Assembly (NCBI GenBank): GCA_017624715.1
Contig: JAGAMN010000007.1
Location: forward strand, 1-39,379
DNA length: 39,379 nucleotides
Origin: Oscillospiraceae bacterium
Lineage (GTDB): Bacteria; Bacillota; Clostridia; Oscillospirales; Oscillospiraceae
Direction: 5' to 3'
Shown here: positions 1 through 6,822 of the stretch, piece by piece
Layout of the letters: each line of letters starts with the position of its first letter
Numbering within the stretch: position 1 is the stretch's first letter
Translations under genes and position numbers: made by a program
The notes under the pieces: generated by a model
Told to the model about the DNA's origin: nothing
The model's database searches: none
The model's input: the letters and a program-made list of their open reading frames with translations, nothing else

Positions 1-1
1 A

Positions 2-448
2 GGTACAGAGCGCGGTATCACCGAGTCCACTCCCACATTCTCTGCTTGCTTCGGCCAGGCATTCCTGGAGCTGCACCCCACCAAGTACGGTGAGGAGCTG
101 GTCAAGAAGATGGAAGCCAACGGCGCCAAGGCCTACCTGGTCAACACCGGTTGGAACGGCACCGGCAAGCGCATCACCATCAAGGACACCCGTGGCATCA
201 TCGATGCTATCCTGGATGGCTCTATCCTGAAGGCTGAAACCAAGAAGATCCCCCTGTTCGATCTGGAGGTTCCCACCAGCCTGCCCGGCGTGAACCCCGC
301 CATCCTGGATCCCCGCGACACCTACGCAGATGTTGCTGAGTGGGAGCGCAAGGCTGAGGATCTGGCCGGCCGGTTCATCAAGAACTTCGTCAAGTACACA
401 GGTAATGAAGCCGGTAAGGCTTTGGTCGAAGCTGGCCCCAAGCTGTAA
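2..448 (+). CDS. pckA: Phosphoenolpyruvate carboxykinase (ATP), 3' end
   Basis: C-terminal 148 codons of an ATP-dependent PEP carboxykinase; the 5' part lies before the window and frame 2 is open from the first base. The enzyme interconverts oxaloacetate plus ATP with PEP, CO2 and ADP in the cytoplasm, and in fermenting Clostridia it may run in the carboxylating direction. Visible family features are [19 protein letters not shown] at the window start, the NTGW-GTG-KRI stretch, the [11 protein letters not shown] helix, and the VPTSLPGV and LDPRDTYAD segments typical of the PckA C-terminal domain. A strong hairpin terminator follows 16 bp after the stop, so this is the last gene of its unit. 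The next gene (jag) is convergent. Family assignment is firm; the physiological direction is not visible. Confidence 0.93.
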   Translation, partial: GTERGITESTPTFSACFGQAFLELHPTKYGEELVKKMEANGAKAYLVNTGWNGTGKRITIKDTRGIIDAILDGSILKAETKKIPLFDLEVPTSLPGVNPAILDPRDTYADVAEWERKAEDLAGRFIKNFVKYTGNEAGKALVEAGPKL

Positions 449-464
449 GCTCAATATGATAATG

Positions 465-498
465 AAGATCGCACCGGTTACCCGGTGCGATCTTTTTA
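465..498 (+). terminator. Intrinsic terminator of pckA
   Basis: A perfect 13-bp stem (465-477 with 482-494) and 4-base loop run into a T tract, 16 bp after the pckA stop. Confidence 0.9.
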
Positions 499-514
499 TA
501 AACGGAAGAAATCT

Positions 515-542
515 GTAGGGGAGGGTCAAGACCCTCCCCTAC
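515..542. repeat. Palindromic repeat, family A (minimal copy)
   Basis: A perfect 13-bp inverted repeat (GTAGGGGAGGGTC) around two bases. Longer relatives with the same outer ends lie at 7685-7757, 10442-10509 and 27772-27843. No coding content. Confidence 0.8.
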
Positions 543-550
543 GAAAATGC

Positions 551-649
551 TGTCATTGCGAGGGAGCAAAGCGACCGTGGCAATCCCCTAAGTAGGGAGA
601 AAATCTTTGGAGATTGCCACGCCAGTGTGCGCACTGGCTCGCAATGACA
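551..649. repeat. Palindromic repeat, family B
   Basis: About 99 bp starting TGTCATTGCGAGG and ending with its imperfect complement CTCGCAATGACA. Internal GTGGCAATC and GATTGCCAC boxes form a second inverted pair. Related copies start at 4079, 4972, 15413, 20032 and 38665. Together with the family A copy it fills the gap between the convergent pckA and jag genes. Confidence 0.85.
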
Positions 650-665
650 GGTATTTTGCGGAAAC

Positions 666-696
666 AAAAAGCACCGCCGTGGTTTTCACGGCGGTG
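666..696 (-). terminator. Intrinsic terminator of the yidC-jag unit
   Basis: A 10-bp stem (672-681 with 687-696) is followed on the minus strand by a run of T (plus-strand A at 666-670), just after the jag stop. Confidence 0.88.
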
Positions 697-702
697 TAAT
701 CA

Positions 703-1569
703 TTAGCGAACGTATTCGATGACGACTCTGCGGTTAGGCTCGGTACCGGTGGAATGGGTGGTGATGTTGTCCATATCCTGCAGAGCGGCGTGGATCACAT
801 GACGCTCGTAGGCATTCATAGGCTCCAGGGTGGTGCGGCGGCGAGCCTTCAGCACCTGCTGCGCCTTCTTCCGGGCATAGCGGCGCAGGCTGTCCTCACG
901 CTTTTCCCGGTAATCCTCAGCGTCTACGCTGATGCGGATGTGACCTTCCACATTCCGGCCCACGCTGTAGTTGGCCAGATGCTGCAGGGCATCCAGGGTA
1001 TCACCCCGGCGGCCGATCAGGTAGCCCAGATCTTCACCGACCAGGTCAACTTTGTAAGTATTTCCCTCTTCCTTCCAGGCATGAGGGATGGCGGTGCTGC
1101 CCATGTGCTCCAGCAGACCCTTCAGGAACACCTCGATCTTCTCCTCTACGGAGCCGGCCTCGGCGGGGGCATAGGTCTTGGGAGTCTTGGGAGCTTCTAC
1201 CTTGGGCTCGGGCTTGTGCTCAGGCTTTGCAGGCTTGTGCTCAGGCTTTGCAGGCTTGGGCTCAGCCTTGGAAGCCTCGGTTTTCACGCTCTTGGGTTCT
1301 GCCTTGGGGGCTTCTGCTTTGGGGGCCTCGGGCTTCTTGGCCTTGGGCTTGGAGCGGGATGCGGAGCTCAGCGCAACCTTGGGGGCCGGATCGGGAGCTT
1401 CGTAGGTCACCTCGACCTTAGCGGGCTGTGCGCCCAGGCCCAGGAAACCGGGCTTTGCCTGCTGCAGGACCTGGACAGAGACGCTGTCCCGGTCCAGACC
1501 CAGCTGGGTCAGAGCGGCTTCAATGGCAAGGTCAATGGTCTTGCCGCTGGTTACAATGGTCTTTTCCAT
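703..1569 (-). CDS. jag: Jag / KhpB RNA-binding protein (SpoIIIJ-associated)
   Basis: A 288-residue cytoplasmic RNA-binding protein that, in characterised Firmicutes, works with the KH protein KhpA in cell elongation and division control. The order is: Jag-N domain (about 1-52, with the PGFLGLG motif); a low-complexity Ala/Lys/Pro/Glu linker (about 60-140) with an imperfect repeat built on KAEPK and KPEHKPA units; a KH domain whose GYLIGRRGDTLDALQHL segment holds the GxxG loop; and a C-terminal R3H domain (YREKREDSLRRYARKKA to the end). The start is ATG with GGAGG upstream, 3 nt after the yidC stop, so the two are translationally linked. The linker is longer than in the Bacillus protein (about 208 residues in total). 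The gene order yidC-jag supports the call. Confidence 0.93.
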   Translation of the reverse strand: MEKTIVTSGKTIDLAIEAALTQLGLDRDSVSVQVLQQAKPGFLGLGAQPAKVEVTYEAPDPAPKVALSSASRSKPKAKKPEAPKAEAPKAEPKSVKTEASKAEPKPAKPEHKPAKPEHKPEPKVEAPKTPKTYAPAEAGSVEEKIEVFLKGLLEHMGSTAIPHAWKEEGNTYKVDLVGEDLGYLIGRRGDTLDALQHLANYSVGRNVEGHIRISVDAEDYREKREDSLRRYARKKAQQVLKARRRTTLEPMNAYERHVIHAALQDMDNITTHSTGTEPNRRVVIEYVR

Positions 1570-1572
1570 TGG

Positions 1573-2811
1573 TTATTCCTCCGTATTCTTTTTGCTGTAA
1601 CGGTTGGGGTCGTAAGCACGGCCCTTGCAGTAAGGACGGTCGGCAATACCGGACAGAGCCTTATTTTCCTTAGGTGCTTCCTCGGTGACGATACCCTTCT
1701 TGGCATCGTACTCCTTCTTGGCGGCAGCCTTGGCGGCCTGATCTTCCTTCTGCTTCTTCTGCTGCATCTTTTTCTTGCTGGTATTTTCGGTGATGCCTTC
1801 GGGGTTGGCAGCCCGACGCTCAGCGCGGATGCGCTCCTTTTCAGCCAGGGCAGCTTCCTCTGCCAGGTGCTTCTTCAGACGCTCGGCGTCCTCGGCATCA
1901 TAAACCTTGCGGTAGTGCTTGGTCAGGATGATGTCTTCGATCATACGGATCAAACCGCCGATCAGCCAGTACAGGCTCAATGCGGCAGGTACGCCGAAGC
2001 CGATGAACAGGGAAATGATAGGCATCATCCAGGTCATCATCTTGGTGGACTGATTCTGCTGGGACTTCTCGGCAGTAGCCTTGTCTTCCAGGCCGTTCTT
2101 GTCAGTGACAACGGAGTTGTTCATCCGCTGAGAGATCTTCATGGAAACAATCTGCTGACCGGCGGACAGCAGGGGAATCAGCGCGCCGCCGATACGGGCC
2201 CAGGTCCAGCTGTCCCATGCCCAGAACTGCCATTCGGGTATCAGGCCCAGGTCAATACCCAGGAACTGGAAATTCAGACCCTTCAGGGTATCGGGGTTGG
2301 ACAAAGACTGACCGGCAGCAGCCAGAGCAGCCTGGATGGCTTCGCCCATTTCCTGCAGCTTGCTGCTGCTGATGGCCACGATTTCGGCGTAGTAGTTGAC
2401 ATCATAGTCAATGCCCAGAGTGGTGCAGATGGTCTTTGCCACATCCTGGGTTTCGTGCAGCATATACTGGATGGGTTGGCGGATAACGCCGTACAGGGGG
2501 ATCAGAATGAGCATGGGAACCAGGCTCCACAGACAGCCGCCGCAGCCCAGGGAAGCGCCTTCTTCGCGCTGCAGCTGCTGGATGGCTTCGTTCTGCTTCT
2601 GCTGGTCATTGGGATACTTTTCCTTGATGGCCTGCATTTTGGGAGTCAGACGGGACATCTTCATCATGCTCTTTTTGGACTTGGCGGTGATGGGCAGCAG
2701 CACGAGCTGCACGACCAGCGCAAAAATGATCAGCGCCAGGCCGTAGTTGCCGGAAAACTGGTACAGCCAGTCCAGAAGATAACCAAAAGGTATGGTAATA
2801 ATCTTATCCAA
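1573..2811 (-). CDS. yidC: YidC/Oxa1 family membrane protein insertase
   Basis: A 412-residue integral membrane insertase (SpoIIIJ/YidC1 type) that inserts proteins into the cytoplasmic membrane alone or with Sec. The first hydrophobic segment (LALIIFALVVQLVLLPITAK) leads into a cytoplasmic helical hairpin (MQAIKEKYPNDQQKQNE). Further membrane segments lie near PMLILIPLYGVIRQPI, IGGALIPLLSAGQQIVSM, MMTWMMPIISLFIGFGVPAA and LYWLIGGLIRMIEDIIL. The C-terminal tail is long, charged and Lys-rich, as in insertases that contact the ribosome. There is no lipobox cysteine at the N-terminus, unlike Bacillus SpoIIIJ. The start is TTG at 2811, with AAGGAG 8 nt upstream. An ATG six bases further up is out of frame and hits a stop after four codons. 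A Gly/Cys-rich GCGGC motif in the second hydrophobic region is unusual. Confidence 0.93.
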   Translation of the reverse strand: MDKIITIPFGYLLDWLYQFSGNYGLALIIFALVVQLVLLPITAKSKKSMMKMSRLTPKMQAIKEKYPNDQQKQNEAIQQLQREEGASLGCGGCLWSLVPMLILIPLYGVIRQPIQYMLHETQDVAKTICTTLGIDYDVNYYAEIVAISSSKLQEMGEAIQAALAAAGQSLSNPDTLKGLNFQFLGIDLGLIPEWQFWAWDSWTWARIGGALIPLLSAGQQIVSMKISQRMNNSVVTDKNGLEDKATAEKSQQNQSTKMMTWMMPIISLFIGFGVPAALSLYWLIGGLIRMIEDIILTKHYRKVYDAEDAERLKKHLAEEAALAEKERIRAERRAANPEGITENTSKKKMQQKKQKEDQAAKAAAKKEYDAKKGIVTEEAPKENKALSGIADRPYCKGRAYDPNRYSKKNTEE

Positions 2812-2823
2812 TTGACATTCTCC

Positions 2824-3036
2824 TTACGGAACGGGGTCGTAGAAATTTCCTTTGTAAAAGGGATTGCAGCGCATCAGCCGCTTAAATGCAAGCCAACCGC
2901 CTTTTAAAGCCCCGTATTTGTTGATAGCTTCCAATGCATATTGGGAGCAGGTGGGTCGAAAACGACACCGAGGTGGAGTGCAGGGGGAAATATGGCGCTG
3001 ATAGAAACGAATCATGGCAATTAAGATCTTTTTCAT
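2824..3036 (-). CDS. yidD: Membrane protein insertion efficiency factor YidD
   Basis: A 70-residue protein of the YidD/HlyA-like family, a small membrane-associated helper that improves YidC-dependent insertion. It starts [18 protein letters not shown] and carries the family's cysteine signature [20 protein letters not shown], then [16 protein letters not shown]. The start at 3036 was chosen over an in-frame upstream codon at 3144 because it gives the normal family length and its ATG overlaps the rnpA stop (ATGA), the usual coupled arrangement. It lies 12 nt before yidC. Small, but secure by motif and by gene order. Confidence 0.94.
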   Translation of the reverse strand: MKKILIAMIRFYQRHISPCTPPRCRFRPTCSQYALEAINKYGALKGGWLAFKRLMRCNPFYKGNFYDPVP

Positions 3037-3371
3037 TGGGTCACCAGGATGCCTGCCTTTTCTGCCAACTGCAGATAGGCGTTGGTTAAGGTCTGAAAAT
3101 CGGCGTGAATGGCCTTGGTTCTTGCCACCACCACGATATCCCATCCCGGGGCGAACCGATCTTCATGTAAGCGGTATACTTCCCGTAAACGGCGGCGCAC
3201 ACGGTTGCGGACCACAGCATGCCCCAGCTTTTTGCTGACGGTGATGCCCACCCGATTGGTGTCCGTCCGATTCTTCCTTGCGTAGAGCACAAGGCAGGAA
3301 TTGGCATGTCCTCCGGTGTGGTACAGCCGCTGGAAAATATGATTCAGTTTCAAAGCGCTGGAAAATTTCAT
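3033..3371 (-). CDS. rnpA: Ribonuclease P protein component
   Basis: A 112-residue protein subunit of RNase P, which supports the catalytic RNA in 5' maturation of tRNA precursors. The N-terminus ([15 protein letters not shown]), the central [20 protein letters not shown] segment with the RNR signature, and the WDIVVVAR strand are diagnostic. The ATG at 3371 is preceded by GGGAGG. The stop overlaps the yidD start by 4 nt. A hairpin terminator and a repeat separate rnpA from rpmH, so expression from the rpmH promoter would need read-through; I see no clear separate promoter in 3372-3570. Confidence 0.95.
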   Translation of the reverse strand: MKFSSALKLNHIFQRLYHTGGHANSCLVLYARKNRTDTNRVGITVSKKLGHAVVRNRVRRRLREVYRLHEDRFAPGWDIVVVARTKAIHADFQTLTNAYLQLAEKAGILVTQ

Positions 3372-3419
3372 AGGTATTCCTCCCTGCGGTGCAGAGATTG
3401 GGGTGATGTCTACAACATA

Positions 3420-3560
3420 CCCTCGGCCCCCGCTTTTAAGAGGGGGCTGGATTTTTGCGTAGCAAAAAGACTGGGGGAGTTCGTATTTTGCTCCCCCCGC
3501 CGCGGCTTTTGCCTCGGCACCCCCCTCATAAATGCGGAGGGCAAGGGGTGGTCCTTATGA
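3420..3560. repeat. Repeat, family C (CCCCC...GGGGGCT type)
   Basis: GC-rich element of about 140 bp between rnpA and the rpmH terminator. It contains GGCCCCCGC/AGAGGGGGCT arms, an inner TTTTTGCGTAGCAAAAA hairpin, an ACTGGGGGA box and a matching CCCCC-rich far end. Relatives lie at 6644-6812, 17347-17567, 19615-19732 and 38817-38945. Exact ends are uncertain. Confidence 0.7.
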
Positions 3561-3573
3561 AGATACTCCCAAT

Positions 3574-3609
3574 AAAAAAGGGAGCGGGGCGAACAATACT
3601 TCGCCCCGC
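3574..3609 (-). terminator. Terminator between rpmH and rnpA
   Basis: A 10-bp GC-rich stem (3584-3593 with 3600-3609) is followed on the minus strand by CTCCC and a T tract (A run at 3574-3579). It probably attenuates transcription from rpmH into rnpA. Confidence 0.8.
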
Positions 3610-3665
3610 ACGGACTCCCGTTTTGCATTGAGCTGTTCTTGCTGGGCGCAGAGCCTCAGCTAAGC

Positions 3666-3800
3666 TCAGGCAGACAGAACCTTGCGGCCCTTGGCACGAC
3701 GGCGGGCGAGAACCTTACGGCCGTTGGAAGTAGCCATTCTCTGGCGGAAACCGTGAACCTTGGAGCGGTGACGGCGGCTGGGCTGGTAGGTACGCTTCAT
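3666..3800 (-). CDS. rpmH: 50S ribosomal protein L34
   Basis: A 44-residue protein with the complete L34 sequence pattern: it starts [19 protein letters not shown], continues [19 protein letters not shown], and ends KVLSA. The start at 3800 has a strong GGAGG 8 nt upstream; an in-frame extension to 3863 is rejected because L34 is never that long. It is transcribed from a near-consensus promoter about 95 nt upstream and closes with its own terminator. In most bacteria dnaA lies divergently beside rpmH; here the neighbour is an unrelated zinc-ribbon gene. Confidence 0.97.
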   Translation of the reverse strand: MKRTYQPSRRHRSKVHGFRQRMATSNGRKVLARRRAKGRKVLSA

Positions 3801-3894
3801 GTAGTACACCTCCTCAAAATCAATAATGCTCGACAGCCGGCATATCCGGCCGCAGCGATACATTGTAAATGCCCATAATGGGTCATGCTAGGGT

Positions 3895-3923
3895 ATTATA
3901 ACCGAAAAAAGCAACCAGGTCAA
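3895..3923 (-). promoter_or_regulatory. SigmaA-type promoter of rpmH
   Basis: On the minus strand TTGACC (3923-3918), 17-bp spacer, TATAAT (3900-3895). The spacing is ideal and the match nearly consensus, fitting a ribosomal protein gene. Confidence 0.88.
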
Positions 3924-4025
3924 CCATTTTTTTCTGAAAACGGCCGAAAAAACCGGGGATAAGTTGGAATATGTGTGTAAAATACTTTCAGCCACAAGAT
4001 ATGGTGTTTCACACTAGAATAATCG

Positions 4026-4054
4026 TTGACGCAATGGTTGAAATATGATATATT
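4026..4054 (+). promoter_or_regulatory. SigmaA-type promoter of the zinc-ribbon gene
   Basis: TTGACG (4026-4031), 17-bp spacer, TATATT (4049-4054) preceded by TGA. The start codon is at 4215, so the family B repeat at 4079-4173 would be inside the 5' leader. Confidence 0.8.
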
Positions 4055-4078
4055 CTTCATAAGAAACACAGCTTTTGC

Positions 4079-4173
4079 TGTCATTGCGAGGCCGTAGGCC
4101 GTGGCAATCCCACCCGGTCAGGAGAAATGTTTTGGAGATTGCCACGTCGGGCTTCGCCCTCCTCGCAATGACA
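4079..4173. repeat. Palindromic repeat, family B, inside a 5' leader
   Basis: TGTCATTGCGAGG start and CTCGCAATGACA end, with inner GTGGCAATC and GATTGCCAC boxes. It lies between the promoter at 4026-4054 and the ribosome binding site at 4201. Confidence 0.85.
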
Positions 4174-4214
4174 AGTATCAGGGTGTGCTTTCCAGAGAAA
4201 GAGGAGGAATAAAT

Positions 4215-4754
4215 ATGATCTGTACAAAATGTGGACAGGGAATTCCCGATACTGCAACCGTGTGCGAGCACTGCGGTGCGGAAGTCGGCGAGGTGCTGCC
4301 TACCGGTGAGCTGCGCAAACCGGAAAATGTTATGCTGGGCATCGTCGGCGCACTGGTTGGCGCTTTGATCGGCGGTCTGTGCATCGTGCTGTTTTACCAA
4401 ATGAATGCCGTTTCCGCCATTTCCGGCGTTCTGTTGGCATTTGGCACCCTGAAGGGCTATGAGCTGCTGGGCGGCAAGCTGTCCAAGGTGGGTATCGCTG
4501 TTTCTGCTGTACTGATCCTGGTTATGCCTTTTGCCGCATACCTGGTCAGCAGCGGCATTGCTTTTGCCGATGAAGTGAAGCAATATGGCATGGAGCTGAC
4601 TTGGTTAGAAGGCATTCAGGCGTTTTTTGAGTTGCTGGAATATGACCCCGAAATGATCGATGCTGTAAAATCCGATCTGCTGCAGCTGTATCTGTACACC
4701 GGCCTGGGTGTTGTGGTATTCCTGGCAAGTAAGACAAAGAAGTTTAAGAAGTAA
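4215..4754 (+). CDS. Zinc-ribbon membrane protein of unknown function
   Basis: A 179-residue protein. It begins with a short zinc ribbon (C3-x2-C6 and C17-x2-C20, CTKCGQ and CEHCGA), followed by hydrophobic segments at about 39-63, 65-87 and 88-112, an acidic amphipathic stretch (about 115-150), and a final hydrophobic segment (about 153-173) ending in a Lys-rich tail. The zinc ribbon would face the cytoplasm if the tail does. The start at 4215 follows GAGGAGG; an in-frame extension to 4101 runs back through the repeat and is rejected. I do not recognise a named family beyond 'zinc-ribbon domain-containing protein'. It has its own promoter and terminator, so it is monocistronic. Confidence 0.8.
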   Translation: MICTKCGQGIPDTATVCEHCGAEVGEVLPTGELRKPENVMLGIVGALVGALIGGLCIVLFYQMNAVSAISGVLLAFGTLKGYELLGGKLSKVGIAVSAVLILVMPFAAYLVSSGIAFADEVKQYGMELTWLEGIQAFFELLEYDPEMIDAVKSDLLQLYLYTGLGVVVFLASKTKKFKK

Positions 4755-4758
4755 ACAT

Positions 4759-4788
4759 AAAAGGAGAGGGATTTCCCTCTCCTTTTTA
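4759..4788. terminator. Bidirectional terminator
   Basis: An 11-bp stem (4761-4771 with 4774-4784) flanked by A on the left and T on the right. It can serve the zinc-ribbon gene on the plus strand and tRNA-Leu on the minus strand. Confidence 0.85.
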
Positions 4789-4790
4789 CT

Positions 4791-4873
4791 TGGTGCGGAT
4801 GACAGGACTCGAACCTGCACGCTCACGCGTTGGAACCTAAATCCAATGAGTCTACCAATTCCACCACATCCGC
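4791..4873 (-). tRNA. tRNA-Leu (anticodon UAG)
   Basis: On the minus strand an acceptor stem GCGGATG pairs with CATCCGC, followed by discriminator A and an encoded CCA (tggt at 4791-4794). The anticodon arm is TTGGA-TTTAGGT-TCCAA, anticodon TAG. A class II variable arm precedes the T arm with GGTTCGAGTCC, and the D arm has GGTAGAC. Length is 83 nt including CCA. It reads CUN leucine codons. It is transcribed alone from a strong promoter 50 nt upstream and ends at the bidirectional hairpin. Confidence 0.95.
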
Positions 4874-4928
4874 ATATTTAAATTAATAGTGTCTTCCTGT
4901 TGCGGTGTCCGCATATTGGAACGGCTAC

Positions 4929-4957
4929 ATTGTAGCACGGCGCAATCGGAATGTCAA
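4929..4957 (-). promoter_or_regulatory. Promoter of tRNA-Leu
   Basis: On the minus strand TTGACA (4957-4952), 17-bp spacer, TACAAT (4934-4929). Confidence 0.9.
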
Positions 4958-4971
4958 CGAGAAAGAGTTTG

Positions 4972-5071
4972 TGTCATTGCGAGGGAGCTTTAGCGACCGT
5001 GGCAATCTCCCAAATATTTCACCCCAACCGGGGGATTGCCACACCAGTGTGCGCTACTTTTCGCAATGACA
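4972..5071. repeat. Palindromic repeat, family B
   Basis: Starts TGTCATTGCGAGG and ends TCGCAATGACA; the inner GTGGCAATC and GATTGCCAC boxes are conserved. It lies between the divergent tRNA-Leu and nfeD promoters. Confidence 0.85.
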
Positions 5072-5104
5072 GCGAATGGGCCTGTGGGATTTACACATTA
5101 TTTA

Positions 5105-5136
5105 TTGACGTGGAAATCATTTTTTGATAATATAAT
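5105..5136 (+). promoter_or_regulatory. Promoter of the nfeD-slipin operon
   Basis: TTGACG at 5105-5110 is followed by an AT-rich -10 region (GATAATATAAT, 5126-5136). Which hexamer is used is unclear: TAATAT gives the ideal 17-bp spacing. Confidence 0.65.
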
Positions 5137-5172
5137 TGTACCGGGCAAATCCTATTGATTGGAGGTAACCTT

Positions 5173-5625
5173 ATGACAACAGCTGCAATTATTTGGCTGA
5201 GCCTCGCAGGTGTGTTCGTCGTCGTTGAGGCGGCGTGTCCGTTCCATCTGGTGTCCGTCTGGTTTGCGGTGGGCGCGTTGGTGGCGGCCATCGTCGGACA
5301 GTTGGGCGGCGCGGTTTGGCTGCAAACGCTTCTGTTTTTTGGGGTGTCCATCGGTCTCATGGCTGTGCTGTGGCGCTATATCAAGAAGTTTATGACCTCC
5401 AAGGTCACAAAAACCAATGTAGACAGCGTCATCGGTTCCCAGGGCTATGTTACCGCTCCGGTGGATAACCTCAATGCCACCGGCCAGGTCAAATTGGGCG
5501 GCATGTACTGGACCGCCAGAAGCACCGACGGAAAGCCCATTTCTGAAGGAACTTTGGTTCAGGTGGACCGGATCGAGGGTGTCAAGGTCTTTGTCACCGT
5601 GGTCAAAGAAGAAATCAGCGTGTGA
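5173..5625 (+). CDS. NfeD family membrane protein
   Basis: A 150-residue short-form NfeD protein. Three hydrophobic segments lie at about 3-22, 27-45 and 47-68, followed by a soluble C-terminal OB-fold-like domain (about 85-148: VIGSQGYVTAPVDNL, GQVKLGGMYWTARS, GTLVQVDRIEGVKVFV). NfeD proteins are partners of stomatin/slipin proteins in membrane microdomains, and the next gene, 27 nt downstream, is the slipin. The start at 5173 follows GGAGG; the alternative at 5155 lacks a ribosome binding site. The Clp-like protease domain of long NfeD proteins is absent. Membrane scaffold role is from the family, not from this sequence. Confidence 0.88.
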   Translation: MTTAAIIWLSLAGVFVVVEAACPFHLVSVWFAVGALVAAIVGQLGGAVWLQTLLFFGVSIGLMAVLWRYIKKFMTSKVTKTNVDSVIGSQGYVTAPVDNLNATGQVKLGGMYWTARSTDGKPISEGTLVQVDRIEGVKVFVTVVKEEISV

Positions 5626-5652
5626 TACACGCATAAATAAGGAGGAACCGTT

Positions 5653-6573
5653 ATGACATTTATTATTATCGCAATTATCGCCATCGTCCTTATCATTATT
5701 ATTTCCAATATCGCCGTGGTTCAGCAGTCCCGGGCCTATGTTATCGAACGCCTGGGCGCATTCCAGAGCGTTTGGGGAGTGGGCCTGCACATCAAAATCC
5801 CCTTCATTGACCGCATTGCCCGTCGGGTCAGCCTGAAGGAGCAGGTTTTGGACTATCCTCCCCAGCCCGTTATCACCAAGGATAACGTTACCATGCAGAT
5901 CGATACCGTTGTGTATTTCCAGATCACCGACCCCAAGCTGTACGCCTACGGCGTGGAGCAGCCCATGGCCGCTATGGAGACCCTGACTGCCACCACTCTG
6001 CGTAATATCCTGGGCGACCTGGAGCTGGACCAGACTCTGACCAGCCGCGATGTGATCAATACCAAGATGCGCGCCATCCTGGACGAGGCCACCGACCCCT
6101 GGGGCATCAAGGTCAACCGTGTGGAGCTGAAGAACATTCTGCCCCCCGCTGACATCCAGAGCTCCATGGAAAAGCAGATGAAGGCCGAGCGTGACCGCCG
6201 TCAGGCTATTCTGCAGGCCGAGGGTCAGAAGAAGTCTGCCATTCTGATCGCCGAAGGTGAGAAGGAATCCGCGATTCTCCGTGCTACCGCAGAAAAGGAA
6301 GCTGCCATTTTAAAGGCAGAGGCTGAGCGGCAGTCCGCTATCTTGAAGGCAGAAGGTGAGGCTGAAGCCATCCGCAAGGTCCAGCAGGCGCTGGCTGACT
6401 CCCTGGAAATGCTGAACGACAAGGCTCCCAACGAGCAGGTTATCAAGCTCAAGTCCATCGAGGCTATGCAGAAGATCGCCGACGGCAAGGCCACCAAGAT
6501 CATCATTCCCAGCGAAATGCAGGGCCTGGTGGGCATGGCCAACGGCATCGTCGAAGGCGTAAAGGGCGAATAA
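5653..6573 (+). CDS. SPFH/stomatin-like membrane protein (QmcA/slipin)
   Basis: A 306-residue slipin. An N-terminal membrane segment (about 3-23) precedes the SPFH domain (about 25-185: RAYVIERLGAFQ, GLHIKIPFIDR, YPPQPVITKDNVTMQIDTVV, QPMAAMETLTATTLRNILGD). A long charged helix follows with five exact 11-residue units (185-239), each starting AIL and mostly followed by xAEG/xAEA. The C-terminus is a glycine-containing tail (QGLVGMANGIVEGVKGE). These proteins oligomerise into membrane rings or microdomains; they are not enzymes. The ATG has AAGGAGG upstream and the gene is co-transcribed with nfeD. A strong terminator follows. Confidence 0.93.
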   Translation: MTFIIIAIIAIVLIIIISNIAVVQQSRAYVIERLGAFQSVWGVGLHIKIPFIDRIARRVSLKEQVLDYPPQPVITKDNVTMQIDTVVYFQITDPKLYAYGVEQPMAAMETLTATTLRNILGDLELDQTLTSRDVINTKMRAILDEATDPWGIKVNRVELKNILPPADIQSSMEKQMKAERDRRQAILQAEGQKKSAILIAEGEKESAILRATAEKEAAILKAEAERQSAILKAEGEAEAIRKVQQALADSLEMLNDKAPNEQVIKLKSIEAMQKIADGKATKIIIPSEMQGLVGMANGIVEGVKGE

Positions 6574-6588
6574 TCCGGATAAAAGTAC

Positions 6589-6620
6589 ACCGCCGTGGGT
6601 TACCCCACGGCGGTATTTTT
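6589..6620 (+). terminator. Terminator of the nfeD-slipin operon
   Basis: An 11-bp stem (6589-6599 with 6604-6614) followed by a T tract at 6616-6620. Confidence 0.9.
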
Positions 6621-6643
6621 GCATACATTTATAGACAACGCCA

Positions 6644-6812
6644 AGGCCCCCTTGTGTAAAGGGGGCTGTCAAAAATCACTGATTTTTGACTGGGGGATTG
6701 TTTTGAACAGAACCATCCACAAACTTAGTCCGTGATTACAACATATTCCAGCAATCCCTCCGGGCGAAATCTTTGATTTCGCCCACCTCCCTTTACACAA
6801 GGGAGGCTTTTT
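6644..6812. repeat. Repeat, family C (with terminal inverted repeats)
   Basis: About 170 bp with ends AGGCCCCCTTGTGTAAAGGG and the near-complement CCCTTTACACAAGGGAGGCT. Inside are a CAAAAATCACTGATTTTTG hairpin, a CTGGGGGATTG box and a GGGCGAAATCTTTGATTTCG hairpin. No credible ORF. It fills the gap between convergent slipin and uppP genes. Confidence 0.8.
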
Positions 6813-6822
6813 GCGGGGTGTC

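Noticed and set aside
515-649. CRISPR array
   Set aside because: The repeats are scattered, palindromic and not separated by regular spacers; no cas gene is present.
754-2907. A 717-codon plus-strand frame across jag and yidC
   Set aside because: It is the antisense shadow of two certain genes, with a Leu/Gly-rich meaningless translation.
3014-3238. Plus-strand frame over rnpA/yidD
   Set aside because: Shadow of rnpA and yidD, whose identities are secure.
3870-4070. oriC immediately upstream of rpmH
   Set aside because: I see no good DnaA boxes there; the AT-rich sequence is explained by two divergent promoters. The cluster at 11.9 kb is a better candidate.
4014-4583. 189-codon minus-strand frame over the zinc-ribbon gene
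   Set aside because: It runs through a repeat and two promoters and is His/Gln-rich shadow sequence.
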